This document shows, piece after piece, positions 8,088-19,549 of a stretch of 64,000 nucleotides of DNA (positions within the stretch are counted from its first letter, which is position 1; each line of letters begins with the position of its first letter). A program made the position numbers and the translations under genes. Origin of the DNA: Heligmosomoides polygyrus polygyrus (Eukaryota > Nematoda > Chromadorea > Rhabditida > Heligmosomidae); NCBI GenBank assembly GCA_947396885.1, contig OX377206.1, positions 13,701,466-13,765,465 on the forward strand, in the 5' to 3' direction. The notes beneath the pieces were generated by a model, which made no database searches, was not told where the DNA came from, and saw only the letters and a program-made list of their open reading frames with translations.

Positions 8088-10396
8088 CAAGGGAAGGGTC
8101 TGAAGCGTATTTCTGAACGGAGGGAGCGAGTCATATAGGGAGATGTTTGAGACCGTCTCTGTATTGGAAATTTTGAACCCCTTTGCTGAAGTCCATTCTT
8201 CATGCTAACAAAATCGTCGGAGAATGCCTACGTAGGTCGCAAATCGTTTTTAAAGGTCTCGAATTACTGAGTTGAATTCGAGCGATGGAACGCAGCAATT
8301 GCTCAAGAAATTTCGATCAATTTTTTATCGATTAATCGAAAGCTCCAAATCACTATTGTTTAAACATTCTTCAAAAATCAAACAGCTCAGGAAACTTAGA
8401 TCTGAATTCAAACAGTCGAGTTTGCTCTTCGATCATTGCTCAAACGTTTGGCGTTCCAATTCTACTGCTGTGCAGAATTTCGGCTAAATTAGCAAGCGTA
8501 CCGTAAGCCGCAATTGAATTTCATATTCGACATTTGAAGATCGTTTGTTCAATATATTCTCGAAGAGGTTTGTTCTCGATTGTTCGAAAAATCCATTTGC
8601 TCATTCGTTCCATTATTCGAGAATTCAAAAATCGATCTATTTAATCGATTCTTTGAAAATTTAAGAACCGATTTATTTGTTAGTTTTTTTCTCGATTACT
8701 CGAAAAATCAAAAATCAATATATTTATTCGACCATTCCATAATTTAAAAATGTGTTTATTCAGTCGTTCGATTAGTCGCAAATGTAGAAAGTCATTCGTC
8801 TAGCCTAGACAGTGAATTTGACAAGACAGCCGGCATATGTGCTTGATCTACGATTTCGAACCTTCAAATGAGGACACCTACATAGCCATTAACCTTTAAT
8901 GTAATCAGGTTACTCTGTCCATGGAGTGGGTTAGCCGCCTGAACGGTCACTTGCTCTCTGATCGCACAGCAGCTAAATATAAAGAATAAAGGACGGCGTT
9001 ATCCAATCCCTTTGCGGAATGCGCCATGCATTCTACTTCTACGGGATGTCGTGGAGGAGATTTGAATGCATATTTGGCCTATACAACGACTAGCAGTGGC
9101 TAGCTGATAAACAATTCAGTGATAAATCCTTTCCACACAAGTATGGTACCGATTCACCGATCCGGGGAATCGAAGTGTTGGTTGTCCTAGGCGGGAAATC
9201 TAAGCCAGGTCCTTGGAATAAGATGCACGCGACAGCCAGCGCCTTCTCCGAGTGCGCTACCGCGTAGCTGCAGCATACTAAACACTTACCCAAGTATGCA
9301 CATATGTTCCTGAGAAAATATCCAGCAATTATGTTCACTGAGCCTCTTCAAAGTTTTTCCAAGGCTATCGATAAGTTCTGGTTGAGAACTAGCATGAAAA
9401 GGTACACTGAGAGCCACTTAACAAGAATATTTACCTCCCAATGTTTACCACAGTTTGTACCACCACAGTACCACCCATTTCGTGATAAAAATGAACCTAA
9501 CGCTATTGAACTTTAAACCATATAAGCTGCAACATTTCGGTGTTCCTTACGTTCCACGAGCTGAAGAGTGCAACCAACTCTGTCTAGAATGAAACCTTCG
9601 ACGAATTCCGGTTAGACATGGCGGCTCCACTCCTTACACAAAAGAAGTTCATCTTCGTAAAGTTGAGGTTTTAAACTTTTTCGAGGGCTCGAACGAAAAA
9701 ATGGTTTTTGAAATCTTAATTTATTCAACAAACGAGTAAGTGAACTTTCTACATTTGCGACTAATCGAACGACTGAATAAACACATTTTTAAATTATGGA
9801 GTGGTCGAATAAATATATTGATTTTTGATTTTTCGAGTAATCGAGAAAATAAACTAACAAATAAATCGGTTCTTAAATTTTCAGAGAATCGATTAAATGG
9901 ATCGATTTTTTGAATTCTCGAATAATGGAACGAATGAGCAAATGGATTTTTCGAACAAACGAGAACAAACTTCTTTGAAGATATATGGAACAAACGATCT
10001 TCAAATGTCGAATATGAAATTCAAATGCGGTTTCCGTACGCTTGCTAATTTAGCCGAAATTCTGCACAGCAGTAGAATTGGAACGCCAAACGTTTGAGCA
10101 ATGATCGAACAGCAAACTCGACTGTTTGAATTCAGATCTAAGTTTTCTGAGCTGTTTGATTTTGAAGAATGTTTAAACAATAGTGATTTGGAGCTTTCGA
10201 TTAATCGATAAAACATCGATCGAAATTGCCTGAGCAAGTGCTGCGTTCCGTCGCTCGAATTCAACTCAATAATTCGAGACCTTTAAAAACGATTTGCAAC
10301 CTACGTAGGCATTCTCCGACGATTTTGTTAGCATGAAGAATGGACTTCAGCAAAGGGGTTCAAAATTTCCAATACAGAGGCGGTCTCAAACATACC
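8088..10396. mobile_element. Tc5-ended element with long inverted repeats
   Basis: The left end begins CAAGGGAAGGGTCTGAAGCG after TTA (8085-8087), the terminus also found at 28122-28811. About 8140-8795 is repeated in inverted orientation at 9745-10395, including AATCGA/TTCGAA-rich stretches. The outermost tip of the right arm is missing, its sequence departing near 10396. The spacer 8796-9744 contains a SINE. No transposase remains. Family assignment rests on the termini and the TTA flank. Confidence 0.6.
8981..9266 (-). repeat. tRNA-related SINE, near full length
   Basis: Read on the minus strand: a head with an A-box-like TAGCGCACTCGGAGAAGG, a B-box-like region, a body including CACTGCTAGTCGTTGTATAG, and a tail CGCCGTCCTTTATTC. 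Further copies are at 10491-11270 (interrupted), 12416-12520, 18165-18625 (interrupted), 18753-18935, 20700-20936, 56955-57188 and 57505-57590. B-box matches are best in the 18753 copy (GGTTCGAGTCCCG). Length and structure fit a Pol III-derived SINE. Confidence 0.6.
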
Positions 10397-10490
10397 GTAA
10401 GGGAACTGAGTGGGGAAACACCGAGGTAAGATCGACAGCCACCAACTGCATCGTGTTCCCCTCGATGTCATCACTGCGCTTGTAAACAAT

Positions 10491-11270
10491 GAAAAAGATA
10501 AAGAGCGGCATTAATCAACCCACTCTGGGATGCGCCACGCATTCTGCTCTACAACGGGATGTCGTGAAGGCAGTTGTTGACACGTATTTGACCAGACCTA
10601 TCCTAGTGGGGGGGGGCACTTCACCTCGGGAAAAATGGGAAACAGACTAATTCAAAAATGAGATCAAACTGAACGAGAACATTTCGCAATTTCCTAGCCG
10701 TAAGAGGTCAGTTTTGTTTCGCATCTCTATATGTGTTCTCCCCCTCCGACTGGGATAGATCCATTCGGCTTACACAGTGATCTGTGGTGCCAGCCGATAC
10801 AAAATCGGTGATCTTTCTTTCCCGGACAGGTTTGGTACCAACTACAGTTGTACTCAAATGACCTATTCGAAACATCGCGTTCTTCAAATGTACTCGAATT
10901 CGAATATTCAGAAAAACCACTTCTTTCGAATCTTTTCAAAGTCGAATATTCGAAATTTGTGGGCATTCGAAATCATTCGAATATTCGAAAAAATTTCGAG
11001 AACTTAACAATAGTACCAAATATCGTTGTGCTCATGAATTTTTTTCGAACATTCGAATGGTTTCGAATACTTAAAAATTTCGAGAATTCGAATATCTTCG
11101 AAGAACGCATTTTTTGAATGTTTCAATTCGAATACTCAAATTAGAATGAAAATCGTTCGAATACCTATTCGAATAAGTCATTCGAGCACAACTATAGTAC
11201 CAACCCACCACAGATCCCGGAGGAAGGCTCGGTTGACCAGTGCAGGAAACTCCTGCCACGAACCTGGAAT
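10491..11270 (-). repeat. SINE copy split by nested insertions
   Basis: SINE tail at 10491-10600, middle at 10770-10842 and head side at 11197-11270. Between the last two lies the hAT-like element 10843-11196; between the first two lies unrelated DNA of about 170 bp. Confidence 0.5.
10843..11196. mobile_element. hAT-like MITE with TTCGAA palindromes
   Basis: 354 bp flanked by a perfect 8-bp duplication GTACCAAC (10835-10842 and 11197-11204). Termini TACAGTTGTACTC and TATAGTTGTGCTC form the TIR. The interior is packed with ATTCGAA/TTCGAAT and could fold extensively. An 8-bp target duplication points to hAT. Insertion into a SINE gives an independent boundary check. Confidence 0.65.
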
Positions 11271-11519
11271 CGGGCCGACTTCACTGCAACGCGCCTGTTG
11301 CTGCTCTTAACAGTGAGAATTTGCCAGTTAGGTTTAGGTAGAATGTACTCTAATCAATGCAAGTTCCGGGGGAAGGTCAGCGTCGAGCCAAATCCTACAT
11401 TAGGAAGACGAGAATCATAACGAACGGACGAATTTCTGTCCTATTCACCTCCCCTCCGAAAGCGCCAACAACTTGTACACGGGCCGGAGAGTCAACATGA
11501 CGACAGTCTGGCGTCAAAG

Positions 11520-11880
11520 CTAAGCTGAAAGGGCGAATGCTATGGAGAGCCTGGAAGAACGTTCAACAGCGCTGAAGAAGACCGGGCAAGAAAACAGCGT
11601 CCAATAAAGCGGTACGCACAGGACGTTATACGCTTCACGGAAGTGAGAAAGGCCGTCTAGTGAGACTCGTGAACGTCCGAAGATCAAGGACGCTGTCGCT
11701 TCGGCCAAGTCGTGCAGATTTAGTACTGGGCAGGTAATGTGCTTTGGCGACAATCGTTGGACGAAAGCCGTAACAAATTGGGTTTCAGGGTTGTCAAAAC
11801 AACACCAGGATGCCTAACATCACGCCTCGGTGGGGCTTTTCTGAAGCAGAACTTCGACGCCTTCATGCCCTTCTGGAATA
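11520..11880 (+). pseudogene. RTE-type non-LTR retrotransposon remnant
   Basis: In shifting frames this reads as the tail end of an RTE reverse transcriptase: TGQVMCFGDNRWTKAVTNWV (compare the WAGHVxRxxDxRWTxxVTxW motif of the family) near 11725-11790, then GGAFLKQNFDAFM near 11820-11860. Frameshifted and without start or tail. Identification comes from remembered family motifs. Confidence 0.45.
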
Positions 11881-12105
11881 AAAAGCCTGGATAGTTTCGG
11901 TCTACGTAAGATATAAATGAAGACGTTGTTGGTAACCTCTGGCAGAAATGGACAATTAGCGAGATATTCTTCCAAAAACGACCAGCCTCCAAAAAATGAA
12001 TGCATAAGTAAAAGTGTTTCTGCTCAAGACTATTTTCTGAAAATTAAGACCTTATAAAAGCATTTAACTATTTAACAACTATTTGACAAAAAGTATTATT
12101 TTCAA

Positions 12106-12239
12106 CACAAACAATCAACAATTGAAATCACTAAAATAGTGAATATTGTTTAGACTCGTTGTGAGTGAAATACAACACTTCTAAAACAATCTAATAAATC
12201 TTCATTGTTTTAATGATTTCAATTGTTGATTGTTTGTGC
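12106..12239. repeat. Inverted repeat, AT-rich
   Basis: CACAAACAATCAACAATTGA at 12106-12125 is mirrored by the reverse complement ending near 12239, about 134 bp overall. Probably a small MITE; no target duplication identified. Confidence 0.5.
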
Positions 12240-12415
12240 TCGTTATATTGGTCTCAATGAAAAATTCTAAGCAGTAAACTGTTGTAGCTCATTTTGAAAA
12301 ACAAAAATATCAAAAACTTAGGTACGGTCAGCGTTCAGATTGAGATGTGCACAACCACAGCAAGGCTTTAGGTTTAGTTTATTGATTGTACTACTTAACG
12401 TGGGGGGGGGGGTTA

Positions 12416-12520
12416 GCGCAGTCGGAGAAAGATCCGTAGAGGTAAAATGCGTGGCGTATCCCAAGATGGATGCGCCACCAACGTCGTCCTTTATCCCTTT
12501 TTCTCCTTTATTGCTTAGGG
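12416..12520 (+). repeat. SINE copy, internally deleted
   Basis: Head GCGCAGTCGGAGAAAG joined directly to the tail region (AATGCGTGGCG, then GTCGTCCTTTATCCC). It follows a run of ten Gs at 12402-12411. Confidence 0.45.
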
Positions 12521-13278
12521 TTTCTCAATAAAGATTGCTTTGCTCAGTTTCCTGTTCAACCTGAAACTTGATTGACTAGGATCGTTTCCAAAAATTCTAA
12601 TAAGACGGTATGGTCGCAGGTTCAAAGACAACCGGTGCTTTTAGGTCATCTGAACGACTGGCAAGCTGTGTTTTTTTATTTCAGAAAGAAGTTTCTTCTT
12701 CTAAACGGCCATGGAACTTTCTTAGCAAAAGAAACTCACAAATTAAGTTACATTTCGTTAATTCTGCTCATCTACCGTCGATACAGAACCAATCGAGGAA
12801 GGTATAGTCACAGGTTCAAAGACACGAAAGACGACAGAGCTCCATGGCATAATTGACGATTCGTTATTGTCACAAAGGCTATTTCGGTTAAGGAGCTTAT
12901 TTCTTAGACGAAAAATACGCATCTTGCGAAATTTTAGTTTTCGAAATTCTTTCAAGGTATCAATTCTGGCTCATGGTTTTCCTTGCAATTAGGATCAACC
13001 AAAACCAAAATAAGAGCTCAGGATTGATAAACGCTGAAATTTACTTAATCAAAACCCCAGGTAAACGGCACTTCCACTACCAATCAAGTAAACGTCGACC
13101 CACAGAGCATGACTGTATGACTCGATCACTCAAAACCCGCGAGATTTTTCGCTTTTCTTCTTCAAAATGCGTCACAAACCTTACTGCAGCTAAAAGCCTC
13201 GCAATTTTATAACCATTGAGGGAATGAATAGATTTTTTTAGAGAAGCACTGTATTTATACCATTTTCTGTTGAAATTC

Positions 13279-13345
13279 AACGTTTTTCAAACCAAATTCA
13301 ACGTTTTTCAAATCAAATTCAACGTTTTTCAAATCAAATTCAACG
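13279..13345 (+). repeat. 21-bp tandem repeat
   Basis: Just over three units of ATTCAACGTTTTTCAAATCAA. Related, dispersed sequence is at 14090-14130, 45590-45640 and 52430-52480. Confidence 0.6.
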
Positions 13346-13425
13346 TTCTTATGGAATCTTTCCCGTATCATATAAACGGATCCCTCCACTCTTTCTTATC
13401 ATTGGGCAATTTGCCAAGTTTGCAG

Positions 13426-13646
13426 GCAACATAAGCAACGATCAACAAGACGTTCAACAGAACCAGCGACGCGGCCGATACAGTCAAGTGTCTCGGAGTC
13501 AGAAGGAGATCTTGGTCAAGCTGGTGTTCGTCAACGGAAGGACCACACACGAAGCTGCTCAAATTGCTGGTGTCAATGAGAACATTGCACGAAGTATTAT
13601 CAACTCGTACAAACGAAAAGGCGAAATGGTTGAGAAGTCGAAGTAG
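13426..13646 (+). CDS. Exon with helix-turn-helix, transposase-like
   Basis: Follows a good nematode acceptor (TTTGCAG, 13419-13425) and stays open to TAG at 13644. The peptide has a basic Gln-rich lead (QQDVQQNQRRGRYSQV) and then SQKEILVKLVFVNGRTTHEA followed by AQIAGVNENIARSII, resembling the paired-like helix-turn-helix at the N terminus of Tc1/IS630 transposases and some derived host proteins. No DDE part is found downstream, where the sequence becomes repetitive and AT-rich. The stop may be a mutation or the end of a domesticated or decayed gene. Confidence 0.4.
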
Positions 13647-13659
13647 AAGACAAGGCGAA

Positions 13660-16130
13660 AAAGTTCTAATTTTCTTCCTTAAAAAATCGTTCCAATTTTC
13701 TAATAGTTCTAATAGTAGAGAAGACCAACTAGCTCTAATTTTCATTGGATAGCCTTTTTCTGCTGGATAGCCTACAGTTCTTATTTTCGTTGGATAGCCT
13801 TCAGTTATAATTTTCTTTCTTAAAAATTAATTCTACTAGAATCTAGTAATTAATTCTACTAGAATCTCTAGTCTAATTTCCTTCCTTTGTATGTAGGATA
13901 GCCCTCAATTTTAATTTTCCTCCTATAAAAAATAGTTCTAATTTTCTAACAGTTCTCGTAGTTGAGAAGGCGAAATAGTTCTAATTTCCGTTGGATAGCC
14001 TTTTTTGACATGCTGGAATTTTTTGGGAAGAAGTAAACATTGAAACGTACAACTTGCAAAAAAGACGAGAAATTTGACTCGAAGGTCGTTGAATTTGATT
14101 TGAAAAATGTTGAATTTCAACTGAAAATGGTATATCAAATTGTGCACCTTTTAAGTTCGAAACAGCGAACGTCAATACCATAATAAATATGACAGATTGT
14201 GACTTTAAAAAGATTCATGAAGGTAATGAACCGGAAAAAAACTAATTCCGAGCGAAGGGAAATTCCAGTGGAAAACAACAACTGAAAACGTGAAAGGGAA
14301 GGGGCAAAACAAATAAAACTGAATGCGGAAATGGTAAACGAGCGACAAAAAGAAGCAAAACAAAAAAAATGAACGCAGAAATGATACAAGTGAGCGATAA
14401 ACTTACATAAGGTGCAGAAATAAACAAAAGGAATAATCATGTATTGTCTTTAAATAATGCTAAAAAACTCCTGGTAGCATTAATCCCCTAAGGATACGTT
14501 CCACCCGCGGAAAATTCGCGTGATATAAATTAGAGCTTGAAGCTGCGACTTTTCCAGTGCGGAGTAGCCAAACAACAAGCAATTTGGTGTCCTGTGCGCT
14601 CATGCAAACTCAGTACTAGTGTTTTAGCTTTGAAACTATAGAGAGCCAGCTTAGAAAATAAAAAAATAATAATATACAAAAATGAAAGACGAATTAAGTG
14701 GACCAGACGAGTGGTACCTACCGTTGAATCCGGCACATACGTCCAGAAGTTTAAGTAGGTGCAATGCTTAGAAATGACCATCTTCTCGAAATCTTTAAAA
14801 AATAGCGAAAATCGTGAAATGATATATAAAGAATATGCAAAGATGCGGAATCTTGGAGTGTTGAGCACCAGTGTGGAAAGACGTAAACGAAATATACATG
14901 AAGCAAACCACGTGCGTGATCCTATTAGGTGACGCTCATCTGTTCACATGGGAAAGCGCGGATGATTCAGATTTCCTAGAAAATATAAATAATCACTCAA
15001 AATGTAAAAAAAAAACTACGAAACACTTTGGCATATGTCTTGCAGGAAGATGCATGTAACAGGACAGCAAATTTCAGAAGAGGAATTAAGGTTTGCTTTA
15101 CTAACTAAAAATAAAAATGTCAGAATAAAAATAACCCGTGTCAGTGCTCCTGAATATGCGAGTGAAAAGGGAAACTAAAACGTTGAAGCGACGACAGTAG
15201 TATGAAACTGCAAAACAGAAATCAAAGGACAAAATGAAATCTACCGCAAGGGTTGCTGATCTAAGTAAAAAAAAAGAGAAGGTAAAGCAAGCCTTGTTCG
15301 TCTTTTCCGTTGTTATGAAAGGTTACCTGGCCATTGCAACTAAAAACCTAAGATAAAATGAAAAATACAAGCTAAATAAGTAAAGCATCCTGCTGAAGAA
15401 AAAAGCGCTCCTGGAGTCGTCAGCTGAGCTGAGCCCTACAAATCCCACTATATACTTATCCTATATAAAGCAATAAAAGGACGAAAAGAATGTTAAAATT
15501 AACTCGCTTTTAAATTTTCTAAAACAAATATTTCAATTTCGTTTCCAACCGGCGCGCAGAATGAAGTGATTTAAGAATCTAAATAAAAAGAAAAACAAAC
15601 AAAAAAAACGAAAATCAATAAAAACACGAAAGAGGGAAAGGCAAAATCAAGATCAATAAAAAACGGAAACAAGCGGAAATTTCAGCACACATAGTTTAAT
15701 GCTGAGAGGAAGTACATAAGACGATAGAACAGGGAAAAATAGAAAAATGAAAAGAAAAACAATGAGGTAAAACTTGTGTTTAAGTTAGTTTAAAGTTAAA
15801 GTTAAAGATAAGTTTTTTTTTAAGTTTAAAGTTTTATGTCAAAACCATAGTGCTACGATTTAAATCGGCAGAGGACGACCTAAAATTACCAAGTGAATAG
15901 CAAAAAAATGAAATAGTAAAATAAAAATAAACGAAAGTAAAATTCCAAGGTAAGAAACAAAAGCAAAAATACGTCGTGCAATACGTCACACGGAGTTGAC
16001 GATAAGTGAAAAAATGAATTTAGAATGGTTCCTCACAGATATAAAATCATGAAAATGGGCAGCAATGCTCTCACATCTATGAGACCCGGAGCGGTCGCAT
16101 CAGCAGGCTTCAGAGGCACTAATGTTTCTT
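13660..16130. other. A-rich stretch without recognisable genes
   Basis: About 2.5 kb of A-rich, low-complexity plus-strand sequence with short ORFs only and no terminal repeats. 13660-13980 shows near-tandem copies of a motif around TTCTAATTTTC and TTGGATAGCC. It could be a long intron between the exon at 13426 and those from 16145, but nothing proves this. Confidence 0.4.
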
Positions 16131-16144
16131 GTTTTCTTTCTTAG

Positions 16145-16627
16145 ACCATAAGTCTTATTGAGTATTACAACGATAATTACAACAACCTTTCCGAAAGGAA
16201 AAAGTTAGGCATTGCGTCTCTGACCGCTTTTATCTGCTTCTGAGTGCACTTGCTGAACGGATGTCATCCACTTCCTGATGCATCTACATGCAGCACCACA
16301 TTGACAAGCAGTGTCCGCAGAGTCTCGCAATTTCAATAGGATTTCCACGATCGGAGGGCGGGCGTTTCGAAAAACACTCGTGATGAAAGTCGATTTCATT
16401 CCCGACAAAGCACCGCCACTGGTGGCTCCCTGAGCAGACGAAACTCGACAAACGCAAGCACAACAATGCCATTAGACGGGGAGCATTCTGCGGAGGCAAC
16501 GACAGAAGAGGACCTTGAGCGACGTCTGCTGAAGTCGAAAGTCTCGGGGCGTACATTACGCACGAACAGCGTCATCGATGTAACCACAGACGACTTAGCA
16601 TCGCCAGTTTCCCAATTCAATCGCGAG
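16145..16627 (+). pseudogene. Coding-like exon(s), unidentified
   Basis: Starts after TTTCTTAG. One plus frame reads TISLIEYYNDNYNNLSERKK, meets TGA (16241) and TAG (16337), then continues as STNASTTMPLDGEHSAEA, TTEEDLERRLLKSKVSG and NSVIDVTTDDLASPV, ending FNRE before GTAGCC. The second part is Ser/Thr- and acid-rich, like a cytoplasmic linker. A competing frame (KTLVMKVDFIPDKAPPLVAP) is open at 16340-16435. The stops mean either decay, an unseen small intron or sequence errors. Family not recognised. Confidence 0.3.
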
Positions 16628-16691
16628 GTAGCCTTTTTCGTCTAGGGAGACACTTAACTCGAAAACTGCTGAGAGCGTCGTAAAAAAAGCC

Positions 16692-16845
16692 AAACGAAAC
16701 GAGCGCATTACCCATCACATACAGCGCGGGTTTGACAGCAAATCTTGCACCTCTACGAGATGTGAGGCAACAAATGGGTCTCCGAGAAGTACTGCTGCTT
16801 AACAAGTGTTTTTCTTGGCTTTTCAACCTCTCAAGGCCGATCAAG
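16692..16845 (+). CDS. Coding-like exon, unidentified
   Basis: Plus frame reads ALPITYSAGLTANLAPLRDV, then MGLREVLLLNKCFSWLFNLS and ends AAG before a consensus donor GTGAGA at 16846. The antisense frame is open too. Its position between two other coding-like blocks on the same strand supports one gene, but no family is recognised. Confidence 0.25.
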
Positions 16846-17107
16846 GTGAGAAAATACGGCCGCTGATAACGCGACACTGATAGGAGTTTAAGTTCCACCC
16901 ATTTCGACCGATGGCAGCACGATAATATTCATCTTGAACTGAAATGGGTAGTGATCTACCCCACTGACCAATGTCTCTTAGCTGTAGGACACGAACGAAA
17001 GATGTAGATCACTACGACAAATCTTCTCTTTTCTCACGTTGTTCTGCGAAATATCCAGCACAAAACAGATCAAGAGCAAACGATGCAGGGCTTGAAATCC
17101 ATTTCAG

Positions 17108-17293
17108 AACCGGGAAGGAGCAACAACGAAGGCGATGAGTGGCGAGGTGAAAAAAGTGACAACACGCGAACGAACTGCGGCACACGGCCTCGTCTGGGGC
17201 GTGGTAAACACGACGAACGATGCCTATGCGAGCGAGGCGAATATTATTCGACAAGTGGACGCAGGGACATCAAAGAGCAGCGGAGTGTTTTGA
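17108..17293 (+). CDS. Coding-like terminal exon, unidentified (61 aa)
   Basis: Begins after ATTTCAG and reads NREGATTKAMSGEVKKVTTR, then ERTAAHGLVWGVVNTTNDAY and ASEANIIRQVDAGTSKSSGV with TGA at 17291. Codon choice is GC-rich and balanced compared with the flanks. With 16145-16845 it could form the 3' half of a plus-strand gene. The opposite strand is also partly open, so strand is not certain. Confidence 0.3.
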   Translation, partial: NREGATTKAMSGEVKKVTTRERTAAHGLVWGVVNTTNDAYASEANIIRQVDAGTSKSSGVF

Positions 17294-18226
17294 GGCACTC
17301 GACGGCCGCCAGAAGTACAAGGTGTCTGGAACGTGTGTTGCCAATCTTTGGAGCACCACACAAGTTCTTTGTTCACGACGAGATCTTCGGGTAATAAAGC
17401 TCACACGCATCTTTAAGCTGCTGATACAAAGGAATCTCTTAAATGATCTTCTAAGACAATATGGGTCCGTGTGGAAAATGTGGGCAGCATTGTGAAGTGG
17501 AAGTGCGCCAACCAATCATAACCAAGTAGAGCACCGAACGAACACACCCCAGCCTACCAGGCTACCGACCAGGGGTGCATATTTTAACGATTCAACGAAT
17601 TTAGCGAATTAACGACATTTTTCCTTAAAATGTGGCCTAAGGAAATGATAAAAATTTTCAAAAATTTCGCGTAATTTTTACGGCCTTTTTCATAACAAAA
17701 TTACCACTTCAGATGTTAATCTGTTGCAGACCTCACTCTCACGATTAGGAATGCTCCTGAATAACTACTGAAATCGGCAAGAATAAGCGAAAGAATTCAT
17801 TCCAAAGCCATAAATGATGACAGGATATCGCGCTCCAATGCTGTTCGATTTTGACAAGCGTGCTCTACGCTGTTTTCATCGAACGTTAAAATTCTGCCGA
17901 TGGCCTTTTAATAAAATGCAATCTTCATTAGTTCTTTCGGTACTTAGTGAATGGGCTGATGAAACTGACCACCTGACAAATTGCTGCTAAGAGCGTGAAA
18001 ATAGAAAGTCACAATCTTCCTCCTATGATCCATTATCAGCTGTTTTATAAATGTTCAAAAATTTTATTATCTTCCTCCTATTGTTTACTTGAGCTGTAGA
18101 GAATCGAACCTAAGCGACAATTACAAACCTAACACCTTAAGTCTAACCGATTAAAGGACACAGGATAAACTACGGTATTCGCAACTCTCTTTACGGGATA
18201 CGCCACGCACTATCTCTATCGGATGT

Positions 18227-18402
18227 CACCTGTATCACCTGTATCACCTTTCGTCCCGTTGATCATCGACTTGCTCGAGTGGGCGCCACCAGCGTCTCCA
18301 TTCGTCCCTTTCGCGTGCCAGAGTGGTCCAATGGATCCTCCTCGCTCGAGGGACACGAAGAGCGTCATATCGGTCGTTCAGGGCTTTCACAAAGAAGTGC
18401 GA
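18227..18402 (-). pseudogene. RTE retrotransposon 3' end with short tandem tail
   Basis: Minus strand reads [35 protein letters not shown] and [14 protein letters not shown] and ends in TGA. This is the C terminus typical of RTE-clade ORF2 proteins (the DALRV, HWxxLARxRDxW and WRPLEQxDDQR motifs). The stop is followed at once by GGTGATACA-type tandem repeats (18223-18245), like the microsatellite tails of RTE elements. The copy is 5'-truncated and sits inside a SINE. Confidence 0.65.
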
Positions 18403-18752
18403 CATGAAGGTAATTTAATGCGTATTTGGTCTGCATTGAGTTACGGTGGTCATAATGGCAAGTCAGTGTTTTATACTTCCCACACAAGTTGAGTAACAAT
18501 TTGATAAGTCAGTGATTTATTCTTTCCTAACAAGACAGGCACGAATTCACTGACCCGAAGGGATGGAAGACTTGGTTGGCCTGTGCAGGAAACCCTAGCC
18601 AGGAACCTCGAATCTAAGTGCTTACCCTTGCTACAACCTGTGCCCCATTTCCTTTTCACTTTCAGGGTCCACATGCGTTCCTCGAAACTTCGCTAAGAAT
18701 TAGACGGTCATTATACGAAAAGCTCTATTGAAATCTGCTAACTGTGAGTGTG

Positions 18753-18935
18753 TGCAGAGCGCAGTCGAAAAAGGCGCCAGCTGTTGGGTGCGTCCTAAAT
18801 CGATTTATGGTTCGAGTCCCGCCCAGCTCAACAAATCCTTCAATACCTCCGAAGTCGGCTAGTTTGTATCAGCCTTGCATTTGGAACGGGAAAGACACCG
18901 ACATTGGCGCAGGGTTGGTACGTCATCTAAGCTAA
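18753..18935 (+). repeat. SINE copy (5' part)
   Basis: Plus-strand head with AGAGCGCAGTCGAAAAAGGC (A-box side) and GGTTCGAGTCCCGCC (B box), then body sequence to about 18935. Confidence 0.5.
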
Positions 18936-19150
18936 AGCTAAATCCCTACGATATCCCGCAGAAGCAGATCGCATCTCCTTGTATCCTCCACTACTAATTT
19001 GCTCCATAAAACCGATTAAGTCCAATGTAACACGTAATAAATAGATGTCAAGATGAAGGAGCAAGCAAAAAAGCTATAATAATAAGCAAGTGCATTCAAG
19101 GATCCTGAAAAGAACGATACTATCCTAAAATGTAAACATTTGCCGGAAGC

Positions 19151-19543
19151 ATGCCAGACAAACAGTGCGCTGCAGACATGTCTAGAGGAATACCGACGCG
19201 AATTATAAACGACAGGTCCATTAGCTCATTAGTGGAAGAAATGACTAAAGGTACTGCAGAAAGGAGGTTGAACTTGCGCTTCGTATCAAAATGTTGCGTG
19301 GGATGCAATCGTGAGTGTTCAACAGCTTCTTCGGCAGGCAGCTTAATAAAGAAGAAAGGTCGACATCAACAACCAACGCTGTGGGATGCGCCACACGTTG
19401 TGCCTCAACATGGAATGTGTGTTTCATCTGAGCAACTATCTTGCAGATGTCAGTCAGCAAATATGGTAGACTTTAAGCTTTTCCAGTGCAACATGAATTC
19501 AATTCAATACTCCTGTCGTGTAGAAATGTTAGGACTTAGATGA
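19151..19543 (+). CDS. Unclassified ORF (130 aa)
   Basis: Longest open frame in a stretch otherwise without features. The N-terminal half (MSRGIPTRIINDRSISSLVE, then EEMTKGTAERRLNLRFV and SKCCVGCNREC) looks protein-like and Cys-rich. The middle (TLWDAPHVVPQHG) derives from a SINE-like segment near 19370-19420, so at least the second half is repeat-derived. No signal peptide or known domain. Confidence 0.2.
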   Translation: MPDKQCAADMSRGIPTRIINDRSISSLVEEMTKGTAERRLNLRFVSKCCVGCNRECSTASSAGSLIKKKGRHQQPTLWDAPHVVPQHGMCVSSEQLSCRCQSANMVDFKLFQCNMNSIQYSCRVEMLGLR

Positions 19544-19549
19544 ATCGAA

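Noticed and set aside
13368..13745. 125-aa minus-strand ORF with hydrophobic segments
   Set aside because: It is antisense to the helix-turn-helix exon at 13426-13646, which has a good acceptor and a recognisable domain; the minus frame looks like a shadow.
18223..18345. Collagen-like Gly-X-Y reading ([11 protein letters not shown]) on the minus strand
   Set aside because: The Gly periodicity comes from the 9-bp tail repeat of the RTE element; the neighbouring frame is clearly its ORF2 C terminus.
19151..19400. Insulin-like peptide from the CC-x2-C motif
   Set aside because: The cysteine spacing does not match the insulin A chain (CC-x3-C-x8-C) and there is no signal peptide.
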